A DNA stretch of 17,253 bases, taken from contig VSNB01000037.1 of NCBI GenBank assembly GCA_009774055.1, positions 1-17,253 on the forward strand, read 5' to 3'. Each line of letters starts with the position of its first letter. Position 1 is the stretch's first letter. Below are positions 1-6,774 of the stretch, piece after piece. This stretch comes from Clostridiales bacterium. GTDB taxonomy: Bacteria > Bacillota > Clostridia > Oscillospirales > Oscillospiraceae. A model generated the notes under the pieces. It was not told the origin of the DNA, made no database searches, and worked only from the letters and a program-made list of their open reading frames with translations. A program made the translations under genes and the position numbers.

Positions 1-2
1 CG

Positions 3-107
3 ATTCTGCGACGGCCACATCGAGTGGCCGCGCAGAATGGATTGTGCATGACCGCTCGATGCGGTCATTGCACAATCTAGATCGCTTAAGGAACTACGTT
101 TCTTAAG
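3..107. repeat. Array of three consecutive stem-loops
   Basis: Three strong inverted repeats follow one another almost without spacing. The first (3-38) pairs ATTCTGCG with CGCAGAAT and CGGCCAC with GTGGCCG around a loop ATCGA, leaving A11 bulged. The second (40-77) pairs GATTGTGCA with TGCACAATC and TGACCGC with GCGGTCA around a loop TCGAT, leaving T68 bulged. The third (85-107) pairs CTTAAGGAAC with GTTTCTTAAG around TAC. The first two share their plan: 8-9 outer pairs, one bulge, 7 inner pairs and a five-base loop containing TCGA. No coding frame explains the symmetry. The array is cut by the window start, so its full extent and identity are unknown; it could be the 3' part of a structured RNA or a dispersed palindromic repeat. 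Confidence 0.6.
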
Positions 108-140
108 AATCCTCCTGCATTACGGGGGTGATTGTTTTTT
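108..140 (+). terminator. Probable intrinsic terminator closing the hairpin array
   Basis: AATC and CTCC (108-115) pair with GGGG and GATT (about 125-133), with one unpaired T at 129, and six T residues follow at 135-140. The stem plus T-run fits a rho-independent terminator on the plus strand. It directly follows the three stem-loops, which suggests that a transcript entering from the left, possibly a structured RNA, ends here. The gene or RNA it serves lies outside the window or is the array itself. Confidence 0.5.
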
Positions 141-330
141 GCGCTTCCACTGGAGTCTGTCCGGTCTGAAGCGGCGGCCCCCATGGATCAGGCGAAGCGT
201 CTATTTGAGGATGTAAACGGCAGACCCTACCGTCTTACACGCTGGAGCTCCCGGGGCAGTTGCGTTAGAAGGTCCCCCTAGCAGACTCTACCCCTTTAAC
301 AGGCCGGCAGGCGGAGTTGGTCGACTGCCA
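141..330 (+). other. Unassigned stretch, possibly a decayed reading frame
   Basis: No gene is supported here. One frame opens at ATG 183 and reads 32 codons (MDQAKRLFEDVNGRPYRLTR and onward) before a stop at 279-281. The next frame then stays open through SRLYPFNRPAGGVGRLPSH to a stop at 337-339, as if a single frameshift near 275 had broken one reading frame. There is no good ribosome binding site, and I do not recognise the peptide. It may be part of a larger dispersed element that includes the repeat starting at 331. Confidence 0.2.
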
Positions 331-558
331 AGCCACTAGATTAGATTCCCGTAGGATCGGACATTCGGAGGCTTCACCTATCCCAATCAGCATCGCACAG
401 CCCTTTAACCCCCGTCCAAGGGAGTCTTGAACCGTAGGTTCAAGCGCGTTTTTGCCTACTTTTGGCGCGGGCCAAAAGTAGGCGCGGAGTCCGGGGCCGC
501 GCAGGTCCCGGGGCTGCGTTACGAAACCACTTCCGTTTGCCGCGCTCCGCGCGGCAAA
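331..558 (+). repeat. Left copy of inverted terminal repeat
   Basis: Bases 331-512 match the reverse complement of 17072-17253 over 182 bases with no net length change. The inner part, from GGGAGTCTTGAACC to GTCCCGGG, is identical apart from one base; the outer part is clearly diverged. The copy contains two near-perfect palindromes: CTTGAACC and GGTTCAAG around GTA (426-444), and GCCTACTTTTGGC with GCCAAAAGTAGGC around GCGG (454-483). Beyond 512 the similarity continues more loosely to a third hairpin at 536-558 (TTTGCCGCGC with GCGCGGCAAA), which corresponds to a hairpin of different sequence in the right copy. No transposase or integrase is linked to it. The pattern suits a non-coding dispersed repeat or MITE-like element. 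Confidence 0.8.
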
Positions 559-591
559 GCCTAGTATACCACATGAATTTCAATTTGTCAT

Positions 592-620
592 TCATTTTTT
601 GGACAAGCAAATCATATTCT
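592..620 (+). promoter_or_regulatory. Possible sporulation sigma-E type promoter of spoIID
   Basis: TCATTTT (592-598) matches six of seven positions of the sigma-E -35 pattern KMATATT. CATATTCT (613-620), 14 bases downstream, resembles the sigma-E -10 pattern CATACAnT. This would start transcription just before the ribosome binding site of the SpoIID gene. spoIID is a classic sigma-E gene in Bacillus subtilis, so the site is expected, but the matches are partial and the local AT-richness lowers confidence. Confidence 0.3.
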
Positions 621-645
621 GTGACAAAAGGAAGGCGGTGCACCA

Positions 646-1734
646 ATGGGAAAACATATTATCCTCTCTATTGTATTGATATTCCTGCTATTTTTCCTCC
701 CCTGGCTGTGGGGCGGGCCCGCCCAGGACCCGCTCCCGGAGCTGGAACCGGCTCCGCCCCCCGCGGGAGACGTGCCTCCGGATGCCGATCCGGACCCGGT
801 TCCCGTCCAGCCCCCCGCAGGGGAAGCCTCTCTCCCCTCTGTGGACAAGTCCACGCCGCTGAACGTGATGGCGGGGGATAAGCTCCAGCAGATGGATATG
901 GAAACCTACCTCCTGGGGGTCGTGCGGGCAGAAATGCCCGCCTCCTTTGAGCTGGAGGCGCTGAAGGCCCAGACTGTGGCGGCCAGGACCTACATCCTCC
1001 ACAAGATTGCCTCCGGCGGCAGCGCCAATCACCCCCAGGCCGACGCCTGCGACGACATATCCTGCTGCCAGGCATACAAGTCCCAGGAGGACGCCGCCGC
1101 CGACTGGGGGGACAGCGCGGCGGAGTATGAGGAGAAAATCCGCCGGGCGGTGGCGGAAACCGACGGGGAATGCGTCCTCTACGACGGCGCGCCCCTGCTG
1201 GCGGTGTTCCACTCCTCCTCCGCAGGAACCACCCAGGATGCCCAGACTGTCTGGAGCGCCCAGCTGCCCTATCTCCAGAGCGTGGAGACGCCGGAAGGGG
1301 AGGAGACGGTGCCCGGATACCGCTCGACTGCCGCCTTTCCTGCTGGAGAGCTGCGGGAAAAGCTGCTCTCCGCCCTGCCGGAGGCCAAGCTGGAGGGCGC
1401 GCCTTCCAACTGGTTCACCAATATCCAGCAGCAGCCCAACGGGACGGTGTCCAGCCTGTCCGTAGGCGGCGTGGAGGTGGGGGGCAACCGGCTGAGGACC
1501 ATTCTGGACCTGCGCAGCGCCTGCTTTACCATTTCCTTCGAGGGGGATACGGTCACCTTCTCCGTTACCGGCTACGGCCACGGGGTGGGCATGAGCCAGT
1601 ACGGCGCCAATGTGCTGGCGGGAAAGGGGATGAGCTACCGGGAAATCCTCACGTGGTATTACACCGGCGCGGAGGTGGGACAGGTGGGCGGAGAGGCGGA
1701 CGGAAAGGCGGACGGCGTCATCGATTCTCGTTGA
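646..1734 (+). CDS. spoIID: SpoIID/LytB-domain peptidoglycan lytic transglycosylase
   Basis: This 362-residue protein is probably the stage II sporulation protein D, a membrane-anchored lytic transglycosylase that cleaves glycan strands during engulfment of the forespore. Residues 5-23 form one hydrophobic membrane segment and are followed by a proline-rich linker (about 25-65). The SpoIID domain starts near 70. It has the RAEMP motif with the likely catalytic Glu96, the LEALKAQTVAARTY segment, the CDDISCCQAY motif (135-144) whose cysteines match the metal-binding region of the family, HSSSAG at 189-194, and GHGVGMSQYGAN at 311-322. The start is preceded by AAGGAAGGCGGTG. The gene is alone in its orientation: the next gene is convergent and the two 3' ends overlap by 17 bases. 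SpoIIP and SpoIIM are not nearby. A LytB-like SpoIID paralogue is the main alternative. Confidence 0.9.
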   Translation: MGKHIILSIVLIFLLFFLPWLWGGPAQDPLPELEPAPPPAGDVPPDADPDPVPVQPPAGEASLPSVDKSTPLNVMAGDKLQQMDMETYLLGVVRAEMPASFELEALKAQTVAARTYILHKIASGGSANHPQADACDDISCCQAYKSQEDAAADWGDSAAEYEEKIRRAVAETDGECVLYDGAPLLAVFHSSSAGTTQDAQTVWSAQLPYLQSVETPEGEETVPGYRSTAAFPAGELREKLLSALPEAKLEGAPSNWFTNIQQQPNGTVSSLSVGGVEVGGNRLRTILDLRSACFTISFEGDTVTFSVTGYGHGVGMSQYGANVLAGKGMSYREILTWYYTGAEVGQVGGEADGKADGVIDSR

Positions 1735-4402
1735 CGTACAGGCTCGCCCGCCGCTGGATAAGGTCCGCCGTCTCGTCCAGGGTCTTGTCCCCGACGAAGT
1801 AGGACTGGGTCTGCTCCAGGATGATGTCCAGCAGCGCAGCGTCCTCCGTGCAGACGTGGTCGATGCTGTTGTAGAGCTTCCAGAACTGCTCCATCTGGGC
1901 CTCGCTGGGAGCCAGCTCATACACCGCCATTTGCAGAGGAAAGTCCTCAGGGGGAGATGCAGATGGAATTGCGCTCAGGCCCTTCGGGGCCTCAATAGGA
2001 TTCCCATCCCTGTCCAGGGCATAGGTTTCGTCCGCATATGTAAAATACTGCGGTTTTATGCTTTGTTCAAAGGCAGATGCGTTGATGGGAAAATAGTGGA
2101 GTCTGTAGAGCACGCCATCCACCTCGATTTCGGAAGCAGGAGGAAGGAGCAGCTGCCGGACAAAAGACCACGCCGCTTCCTTGTTCTGGCAGTCGGCGGA
2201 TATGCCCCATGCCGCATCATAGCTGGAAGCGGCGTCCGGAAGCGCAAAAAAGCTGCTGCTTCCTGTACTGGAGGGGTAGCCCGCATAGGCGGCGTACCCG
2301 CCGCCCTTAACTGCACCGAATACAGTGGCGTCTTCCAAGGGGTAAAAGCCGTATAGTTTACCGCTTTTTCTGCCGCTTTCCGACTGATTGAGTTCCTGAC
2401 AGTAAAAGGAGCTTTCGATTGTCTGCCCATTTTCATCCAAGCCGACGGGGATGATGCCGTACTCCGCCAGGTATGCCTCATAGTTCATGAGGCGCTCCGG
2501 CCCGCCGGCCAAGGCGTCATAAAAGACCAAGTCCCGGGGGCTTGTCAATTGGCTTATCTCCATCAGCTGCCGTCCGGCCCGCAGGTCCACGCCGCTGAAG
2601 GCATCGGACATCCGCTCTTCACCCCACTCCGCGTCCATGCGGGAATTGTCCTCCCTGCCGCACAGCTCCAGCAGCGTTTTGAATTCCTCCGAATCAAAGA
2701 GGCATTCGCCGCTGTTCCAGTCGACCCAACGGTCCATATCGTTGCGTATGAGATTACGAAGCGTGCCGCTTTTGCCGTAAAAGTAGAGCAGGATACTGCT
2801 GTCCTCCGGCATAGACCGATAGCAGTCCATCATTTCCTCCAGGGTCCAGCCAGTTCGGTTTCCCATAAGTTCCGTACAAACGATGGCGGTCTGGATGGAA
2901 AAGGAATTGAATACCCGGTAGAGCTTCCCGTCTACGCTGGCGCAGTCCAGCACATGGGTCATCAGATCCTCCCGGCTGATTTCCGGGTCCCTGTCAATCC
3001 AGGGCCACAGGTCCTCCAACAATCCTTTCCGGGCGTACAGCTCCGCAGGCAGAGTGGAGTCCCAAATATCTGGAGCGCGGCCGGAAACCACTTCCGCATT
3101 GAGCAGTTTTTCGGCGGCGTACCGCTTATCCTGGTCCAAGTCCCAAGCCTCCACGCCGTCTCCGGCGTAGTTGCGCAGCTCAATGTAGTACTGATCGTTG
3201 GTCTTGTTGAACGTATTGATCCGTCGCCGCTGGAGGCTGCTGGTCCCGATGGTGCCGAAGACCAGACGGGTTCTCCCGTCTGACGGCTTCTCATTGGCAG
3301 GGGAGAGCATGGACAGACGGAGCTCGGTCTGGTACAAATAATCGTCGTCCCCGACAGTTCCGCTCCGGTACTGAGTCAGCGCCGCTGCCCGGCTCCCATC
3401 CAGAGGCGCGGCGCACATCACCACGCCGGGCAGCTCCGCCGCCGTCCAGCTGAACAGCCGCCGGCCCTCCGCCGCTCCCGGCTCCCAGCCCCAGAGTGCT
3501 CCGCTGTTTATGTAGAAAAAGAGGAAGCCGCCCGTGCCGCTGAAAAGCAGATCCGTGCCGCCGGGGAGCGCATACCGTCCGTTCCCCCAATCTTTGGCGG
3601 AGACGTCGATGGTCCGCACCTCCCGCTTCCCGCCGGGCAGGATAGTCAGCGCCGCCGCCGTGCCGTCCGGGAGCGTTGTCAGAGGTCCGCCGGAGGTTCC
3701 GAAAAAGTCGGCCTGAGGGATGGCGGCCTCCAGGGTAAAGAGCAGATTCCCTTTCCGGTCCAGCGCCGCCACGCCGCCGCTTCTGGAAAAGCAGATATTT
3801 CCGCCGCCGTCCACAGTGAATCCGCTCATTTCTAACCAGTCTCCGGCAAAAGCCTCCTCCGCGCTCAGCGTCCGCACCGCTTCGCTGAGGTCCACCAGGT
3901 CCCTCTCCCGTCCGGTGACGGGGTCCAGCTGCCGCAGATGGTGGAACTCCTCCTGGCTGGTCCGGTACTTGACCTTGGATTCCTTCGTATTGTCAAAGTC
4001 CTCCGGCAGGTCGTAGGTGGAAACCATCCAGATCTCATACAGCCACAGCGTCCCGTCCGGGGCCAGCGCGGGGCCCAGACGGTTGACGATGGCGTCCTCC
4101 GGGGTATTGGAGGACTGGTAGTCCTCCATGATCTCCGCCGTACCGTCCGCCAGGCGTACTCGGGTGAGGACGCTGCGCACCTCCTCCTCCGCCTTCTCAT
4201 CGGCCAGAATATACATGTATGTCCCATCGGTGCAGCAGCCGATCAAGTCCCCGGTCTGTACGGGCAGGGGAACGTCCTCCGCCATGTAGGCCGGAGCGCC
4301 CTGGAAGTCCACCCTGCGGGCCGCCTCCTCCCGCCCGCAGGCCGTCAGGCCCAGGGCCAGGACCAGAAGAAATGCAAACATGCGCTTTGTCCGCTGTCTC
4401 AT
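1718..4402 (-). CDS. Lipoprotein: propeller-like half fused to ABC solute-binding half
   Basis: This 894-residue protein begins with a lipoprotein signal (MRQRTKRMFAFLLVLALGLT, then A-C); the lipobox LTAC puts the lipidated cysteine at 22, so it should sit on the outer face of the membrane. Residues about 45-365 contain repeating strand motifs such as LAPDGTLWLYE, LRQLDPVTG, GFTVDGGGNICFS and VAALDRKGNLLFTLE, which look like beta-propeller blades. Residues about 378-890 resemble a family 1 extracellular solute-binding protein: VSGRAPDIWD, DGKLYRVFNSF, and the typical ending YFVGDKTLDETADLIQRR. The start is supported by AGAGGAGG seven bases upstream. No sugar-type permease or matching ATPase lies beside it; the exporter upstream is of another type with its own terminator. 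The ligand is unknown. The bound partner could instead be a sensor kinase or a distant transporter. Confidence 0.85.
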   Translation of the reverse strand: MRQRTKRMFAFLLVLALGLTACGREEAARRVDFQGAPAYMAEDVPLPVQTGDLIGCCTDGTYMYILADEKAEEEVRSVLTRVRLADGTAEIMEDYQSSNTPEDAIVNRLGPALAPDGTLWLYEIWMVSTYDLPEDFDNTKESKVKYRTSQEEFHHLRQLDPVTGRERDLVDLSEAVRTLSAEEAFAGDWLEMSGFTVDGGGNICFSRSGGVAALDRKGNLLFTLEAAIPQADFFGTSGGPLTTLPDGTAAALTILPGGKREVRTIDVSAKDWGNGRYALPGGTDLLFSGTGGFLFFYINSGALWGWEPGAAEGRRLFSWTAAELPGVVMCAAPLDGSRAAALTQYRSGTVGDDDYLYQTELRLSMLSPANEKPSDGRTRLVFGTIGTSSLQRRRINTFNKTNDQYYIELRNYAGDGVEAWDLDQDKRYAAEKLLNAEVVSGRAPDIWDSTLPAELYARKGLLEDLWPWIDRDPEISREDLMTHVLDCASVDGKLYRVFNSFSIQTAIVCTELMGNRTGWTLEEMMDCYRSMPEDSSILLYFYGKSGTLRNLIRNDMDRWVDWNSGECLFDSEEFKTLLELCGREDNSRMDAEWGEERMSDAFSGVDLRAGRQLMEISQLTSPRDLVFYDALAGGPERLMNYEAYLAEYGIIPVGLDENGQTIESSFYCQELNQSESGRKSGKLYGFYPLEDATVFGAVKGGGYAAYAGYPSSTGSSSFFALPDAASSYDAAWGISADCQNKEAAWSFVRQLLLPPASEIEVDGVLYRLHYFPINASAFEQSIKPQYFTYADETYALDRDGNPIEAPKGLSAIPSASPPEDFPLQMAVYELAPSEAQMEQFWKLYNSIDHVCTEDAALLDIILEQTQSYFVGDKTLDETADLIQRRASLYVNENR

Positions 4403-4530
4403 AACCGCGCCTCCTCTTGTTGGATATTATCAGGGGATTTGCCATTTTCTGCATTTTAAAGTGAACATGTATCCTGGTTGTATCCATGCGTCATCACATT
4501 TGCAATTTTTCTGAAGCGCCGTTTTGACAG

Positions 4531-4578
4531 AAAGACGCCCCGGCAGCTCCGCGGACACAGCGCGGGCTTCCGGGGCGT
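4531..4578 (-). terminator. Intrinsic terminator of the ABC exporter gene
   Basis: ACGCCCCGG (4534-4542) pairs with CCGGGGCGT (4570-4578), and the interior can also pair (AGCTCCGCG with CGCGGGCT). On the minus strand the stem is followed by CTTTCT. It lies 10 bases past the stop codon of the exporter gene and upstream of the lipoprotein gene, so it separates the two same-strand genes. The plus-strand side has TTTT, so it may work in both directions. Confidence 0.65.
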
Positions 4579-4587
4579 TTTGCACTT

Positions 4588-6201
4588 CTATCGTTTTGCC
4601 AGGACCCCGCCGTCCATGACAAACTGTCCGTGGTACAGCGGCAGCAGGGCCTCGTTGGGCTTGTGGCAGACGTGGACGACCATGGCGTCCTCCTGGAGCA
4701 GGAGGCTTTCCACCAGTTCCGAGTTGCTTTGGTCCAGCGCGGAGGTCACCTCGTCCAGGAGGTACGCCGCCGGGCGTCCCGCCATAGCGCGGGCCAGGGC
4801 CACCCGCTGCCTCTCCCCGCCGGAAAGCTGCTCCACAGCCTCCGGCGTCAGCTCCTCCCCGCCGTACCGTTCCAACAGATAGCCCAGGTGGAGCTTTTCC
4901 ACAATGCTCCGGTACGCCTCCTCGGAAACCGTCCGGCCCAGGAGGATATTTTCCCGCAGGGAGGCCCGGAACAGGTAGGGCTCCTGGAACACGGGGCAGA
5001 TCATCTGATAGAAGTCCTCCGGCGGAAGGGCGCGGGCATCCGTCCCGTTGAGGCGGATGCTCCCCGTATACCCCTTGTCCCCCACCTGGGACAGCAGGCG
5101 CAGCAGGGTGGATTTGCCGCTACCGCTCTCGCCGGAAATGATGTACTTTTCTCCCGCGCGGAACACGGCGGAGACGCTTCGGAGGATCTCCACGCCGCCC
5201 GTCTGGTAGGAGAGGCCCTCCGCCTCCAGCTGGGAGAAGGGTTCCCGGCAGGGCTGCGCCTCCCCCCGGACGGGGGCCGCTGCCGTGAGGTCCTCCAGAC
5301 GCTCCCGCAGGGGCTGGACCTCGTTCCATCTGTGCAGCAGGTAGGACAGCAGCTCGATGGGCGCGCCGATAATCGCGGCCAGCTGAAGCGTGGCCACCAG
5401 GTCGCCGATCTGGATGGCGCCCCGGTAGACCAGCGCCGCGCCGGTTCCCAGGATCAGCGCGTCCTTCGCGATCTGCAGGAAGGCGGACGCGCCGCAGACG
5501 GTCAGGTGCCACCGGAAGATCCCCGCCTCCGCCTTGGAGGCGGCCTGGTTCTCCTCCTCCAGCAGCGCGGAGGCCCGGTCCCGGTAGCGGTAGGCTTTCA
5601 GCACGAAAAGCCCGCCCAGGAAGGACTGCAGGGAGGCGTTGTACCGCGCCAGCTGCTGGGAGTAGGCCTGGCGGGCCTCGCCGCTTTTCTTGCGCAGAAG
5701 CCCGGGGACCACCACCATCATCAAGCTGACGCCGATAACGATGAACGCCAGCAGCCAGTGGACGGCCAGCAGCGAGGCGGAGGAGAAGATCACCAGTCCG
5801 GCGCAGTTTGCGATGTCGATGACGCCCAGGAAATACTGCTCCGCCAGGCTGGGGACGTCGTTGTTGATAAAGGAGGTCAGGGCGGCGGTTTCCTCCCGGC
5901 CATACCGCTCCGACCGGGAAAAGCCGTCGAAGGCCCGCTGGCGCAGCAGCTGCTTCTGCCTTCGCGTCAGGCGGTTGACCAGATAATTGTTTCCCGTTGA
6001 CAGCGTCAGCTGAAAGAGGCTGACGGCGAGGAAGGGGACGAACAGTCCGGGATGGAGGGCCGGAGCCGCCATGACCCGGTCCACCAGGCCGCCGGACACA
6101 TGGGGAAGAATGACGCTGTTCAGGGAAAAGGCCAGGCCGGCCAGCAGCGTACAGAGAAGCAGCGGGCGGCTGCCCCGCAGATGATGCCACAAGCGTTTCA
6201 T
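4588..6201 (-). CDS. Type I ABC exporter half-transporter (membrane + ATPase)
   Basis: This 537-residue protein fuses a six-helix membrane domain (hydrophobic segments near 12-32, 50-70, 124-147, 148-168, 235-258 and 265-288) to an ATPase domain (about 325-537). The ATPase has every key motif: Walker A GESGSGKST (357-365), Q-loop Gln406 in CPVFQEP, signature LSGGERQ (459-465), Walker B AYLLDE with Glu484, and the switch His513. Family members act as homo- or heterodimers exporting lipids, peptides or drugs; the substrate cannot be read from sequence. The membrane domain is somewhat short for the class. AGGAGG seven bases upstream supports the start. It has its own promoter and terminator, so it appears monocistronic, with no second half-transporter beside it, which favours a homodimer. 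Confidence 0.9.
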   Translation of the reverse strand: MKRLWHHLRGSRPLLLCTLLAGLAFSLNSVILPHVSGGLVDRVMAAPALHPGLFVPFLAVSLFQLTLSTGNNYLVNRLTRRQKQLLRQRAFDGFSRSERYGREETAALTSFINNDVPSLAEQYFLGVIDIANCAGLVIFSSASLLAVHWLLAFIVIGVSLMMVVVPGLLRKKSGEARQAYSQQLARYNASLQSFLGGLFVLKAYRYRDRASALLEEENQAASKAEAGIFRWHLTVCGASAFLQIAKDALILGTGAALVYRGAIQIGDLVATLQLAAIIGAPIELLSYLLHRWNEVQPLRERLEDLTAAAPVRGEAQPCREPFSQLEAEGLSYQTGGVEILRSVSAVFRAGEKYIISGESGSGKSTLLRLLSQVGDKGYTGSIRLNGTDARALPPEDFYQMICPVFQEPYLFRASLRENILLGRTVSEEAYRSIVEKLHLGYLLERYGGEELTPEAVEQLSGGERQRVALARAMAGRPAAYLLDEVTSALDQSNSELVESLLLQEDAMVVHVCHKPNEALLPLYHGQFVMDGGVLAKR

Positions 6202-6237
6202 AAGCGCCTCCTTTGTTTTTTACCGGATAACGCCCGC

Positions 6238-6266
6238 ATTGTAGCACATTCGATAGAAAATTGCAA
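6238..6266 (-). promoter_or_regulatory. Housekeeping promoter of the ABC exporter gene
   Basis: On the minus strand TTGCAA (6261-6266) and TACAAT (6238-6243) are separated by exactly 17 bases. The predicted transcript starts near 6231, about 30 bases ahead of the start codon, leaving a short leader with the ribosome binding site AAGGAGG. Confidence 0.7.
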
Positions 6267-6339
6267 TTGCCTGCCAAGCCGTGTGCGCTCTTGCTCCGGA
6301 GGAGGTGGAAGAGCTGTTTCCGCCGCCGCGCCGGACGGC

Positions 6340-6365
6340 AAAAAAGAGGACGCAACTGCGTCCTC
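6340..6365 (-). terminator. Intrinsic terminator downstream of tRNA-Gly
   Basis: GAGGACGC (6346-6353) pairs with GCGTCCTC (6358-6365) around AACT, and on the minus strand it is followed by six T residues (6340-6345). It lies between tRNA-Gly and the ABC exporter, so it should end the tRNA transcript. A second, weaker hairpin (6398-6430, AAGCCGGACG with CGTCCGGCTT) lies nearer the tRNA and is followed by only three T residues. Confidence 0.8.
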
Positions 6366-6446
6366 CGAATAGATGGGAATCTTTGTGGGGCAACCTAAAG
6401 CCGGACGCTTCGCAAAGAAACGTCCGGCTTCAGCGGTTCTTCCTTA

Positions 6447-6522
6447 TGGAGCGGGCGACGGGGCTCGAACCCGCTACCTCCACCTTGGCAAGGTGGCGCT
6501 CTACCAGATGAGCTACGCCCGC
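6447..6522 (-). tRNA. tRNA-Gly (anticodon GCC)
   Basis: The minus strand folds as a complete 76-base tRNA with encoded CCA. The acceptor stem pairs GCGGGCG with CGCCCGC, followed by discriminator T and CCA (6447-6450). The D arm is GCTC/GAGC, the anticodon stem is CCACC/GGTGG with loop TTGCCAA, so the anticodon is GCC (glycine). The variable loop is AGGTA and the T loop is TTCGAGC. It is a single gene with its own promoter and terminator, not part of a tRNA cluster or rRNA operon in this window. Confidence 0.97.
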
Positions 6523-6534
6523 ACAACATGGCCT

Positions 6535-6563
6535 ATTATAGCAGGGCCATCCTGATCTGTCAA
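6535..6563 (-). promoter_or_regulatory. Consensus promoter of tRNA-Gly
   Basis: On the minus strand the consensus TTGACA (6558-6563) and TATAAT (6535-6540) are spaced by 17 bases. The expected start is near 6528, a few bases before the mature 5' end of tRNA-Gly at 6522, so RNase P would remove only a very short leader. Confidence 0.9.
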
Positions 6564-6697
6564 GAGAAATTGAAAAAATAGAACTGGCAAAATGAACAAA
6601 AAATCCGCCTGATCCCTGCGTGCTGTTTACGACACGGGTACGCCTCGCCTCTGCGCCTGGAACAGGCCCCGAAAATAAGGGAAACCAGGGGGACATG

Positions 6698-6744
6698 AAA
6701 AGCCGCCCAGGCAAAGCCGTTCCGATTGGCTTTGCCTGGGCGGC
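6698..6744 (-). terminator. Strong intrinsic terminator after the YgiQ-family gene
   Basis: A perfect 17-base inverted repeat (GCCGCCCAGGCAAAGCC at 6702-6718 with its complement at 6728-6744) encloses a 9-base loop, and on the minus strand it is followed by TTTT. It lies 30 bases past the stop codon of the radical SAM gene. Between it and the tRNA promoter (6564-6697) I see nothing. Confidence 0.85.
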
Positions 6745-6774
6745 GGGGGCGCAATAGGGGACGGTTCCCCGCGC

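Noticed and set aside
1..140. Integron attC-type hairpins, because of the bulged bases in the stems
   Set aside because: The conserved end motifs of attC sites (GTTRRRY and RYYYAAC) are absent and no integrase or cassette structure is seen.
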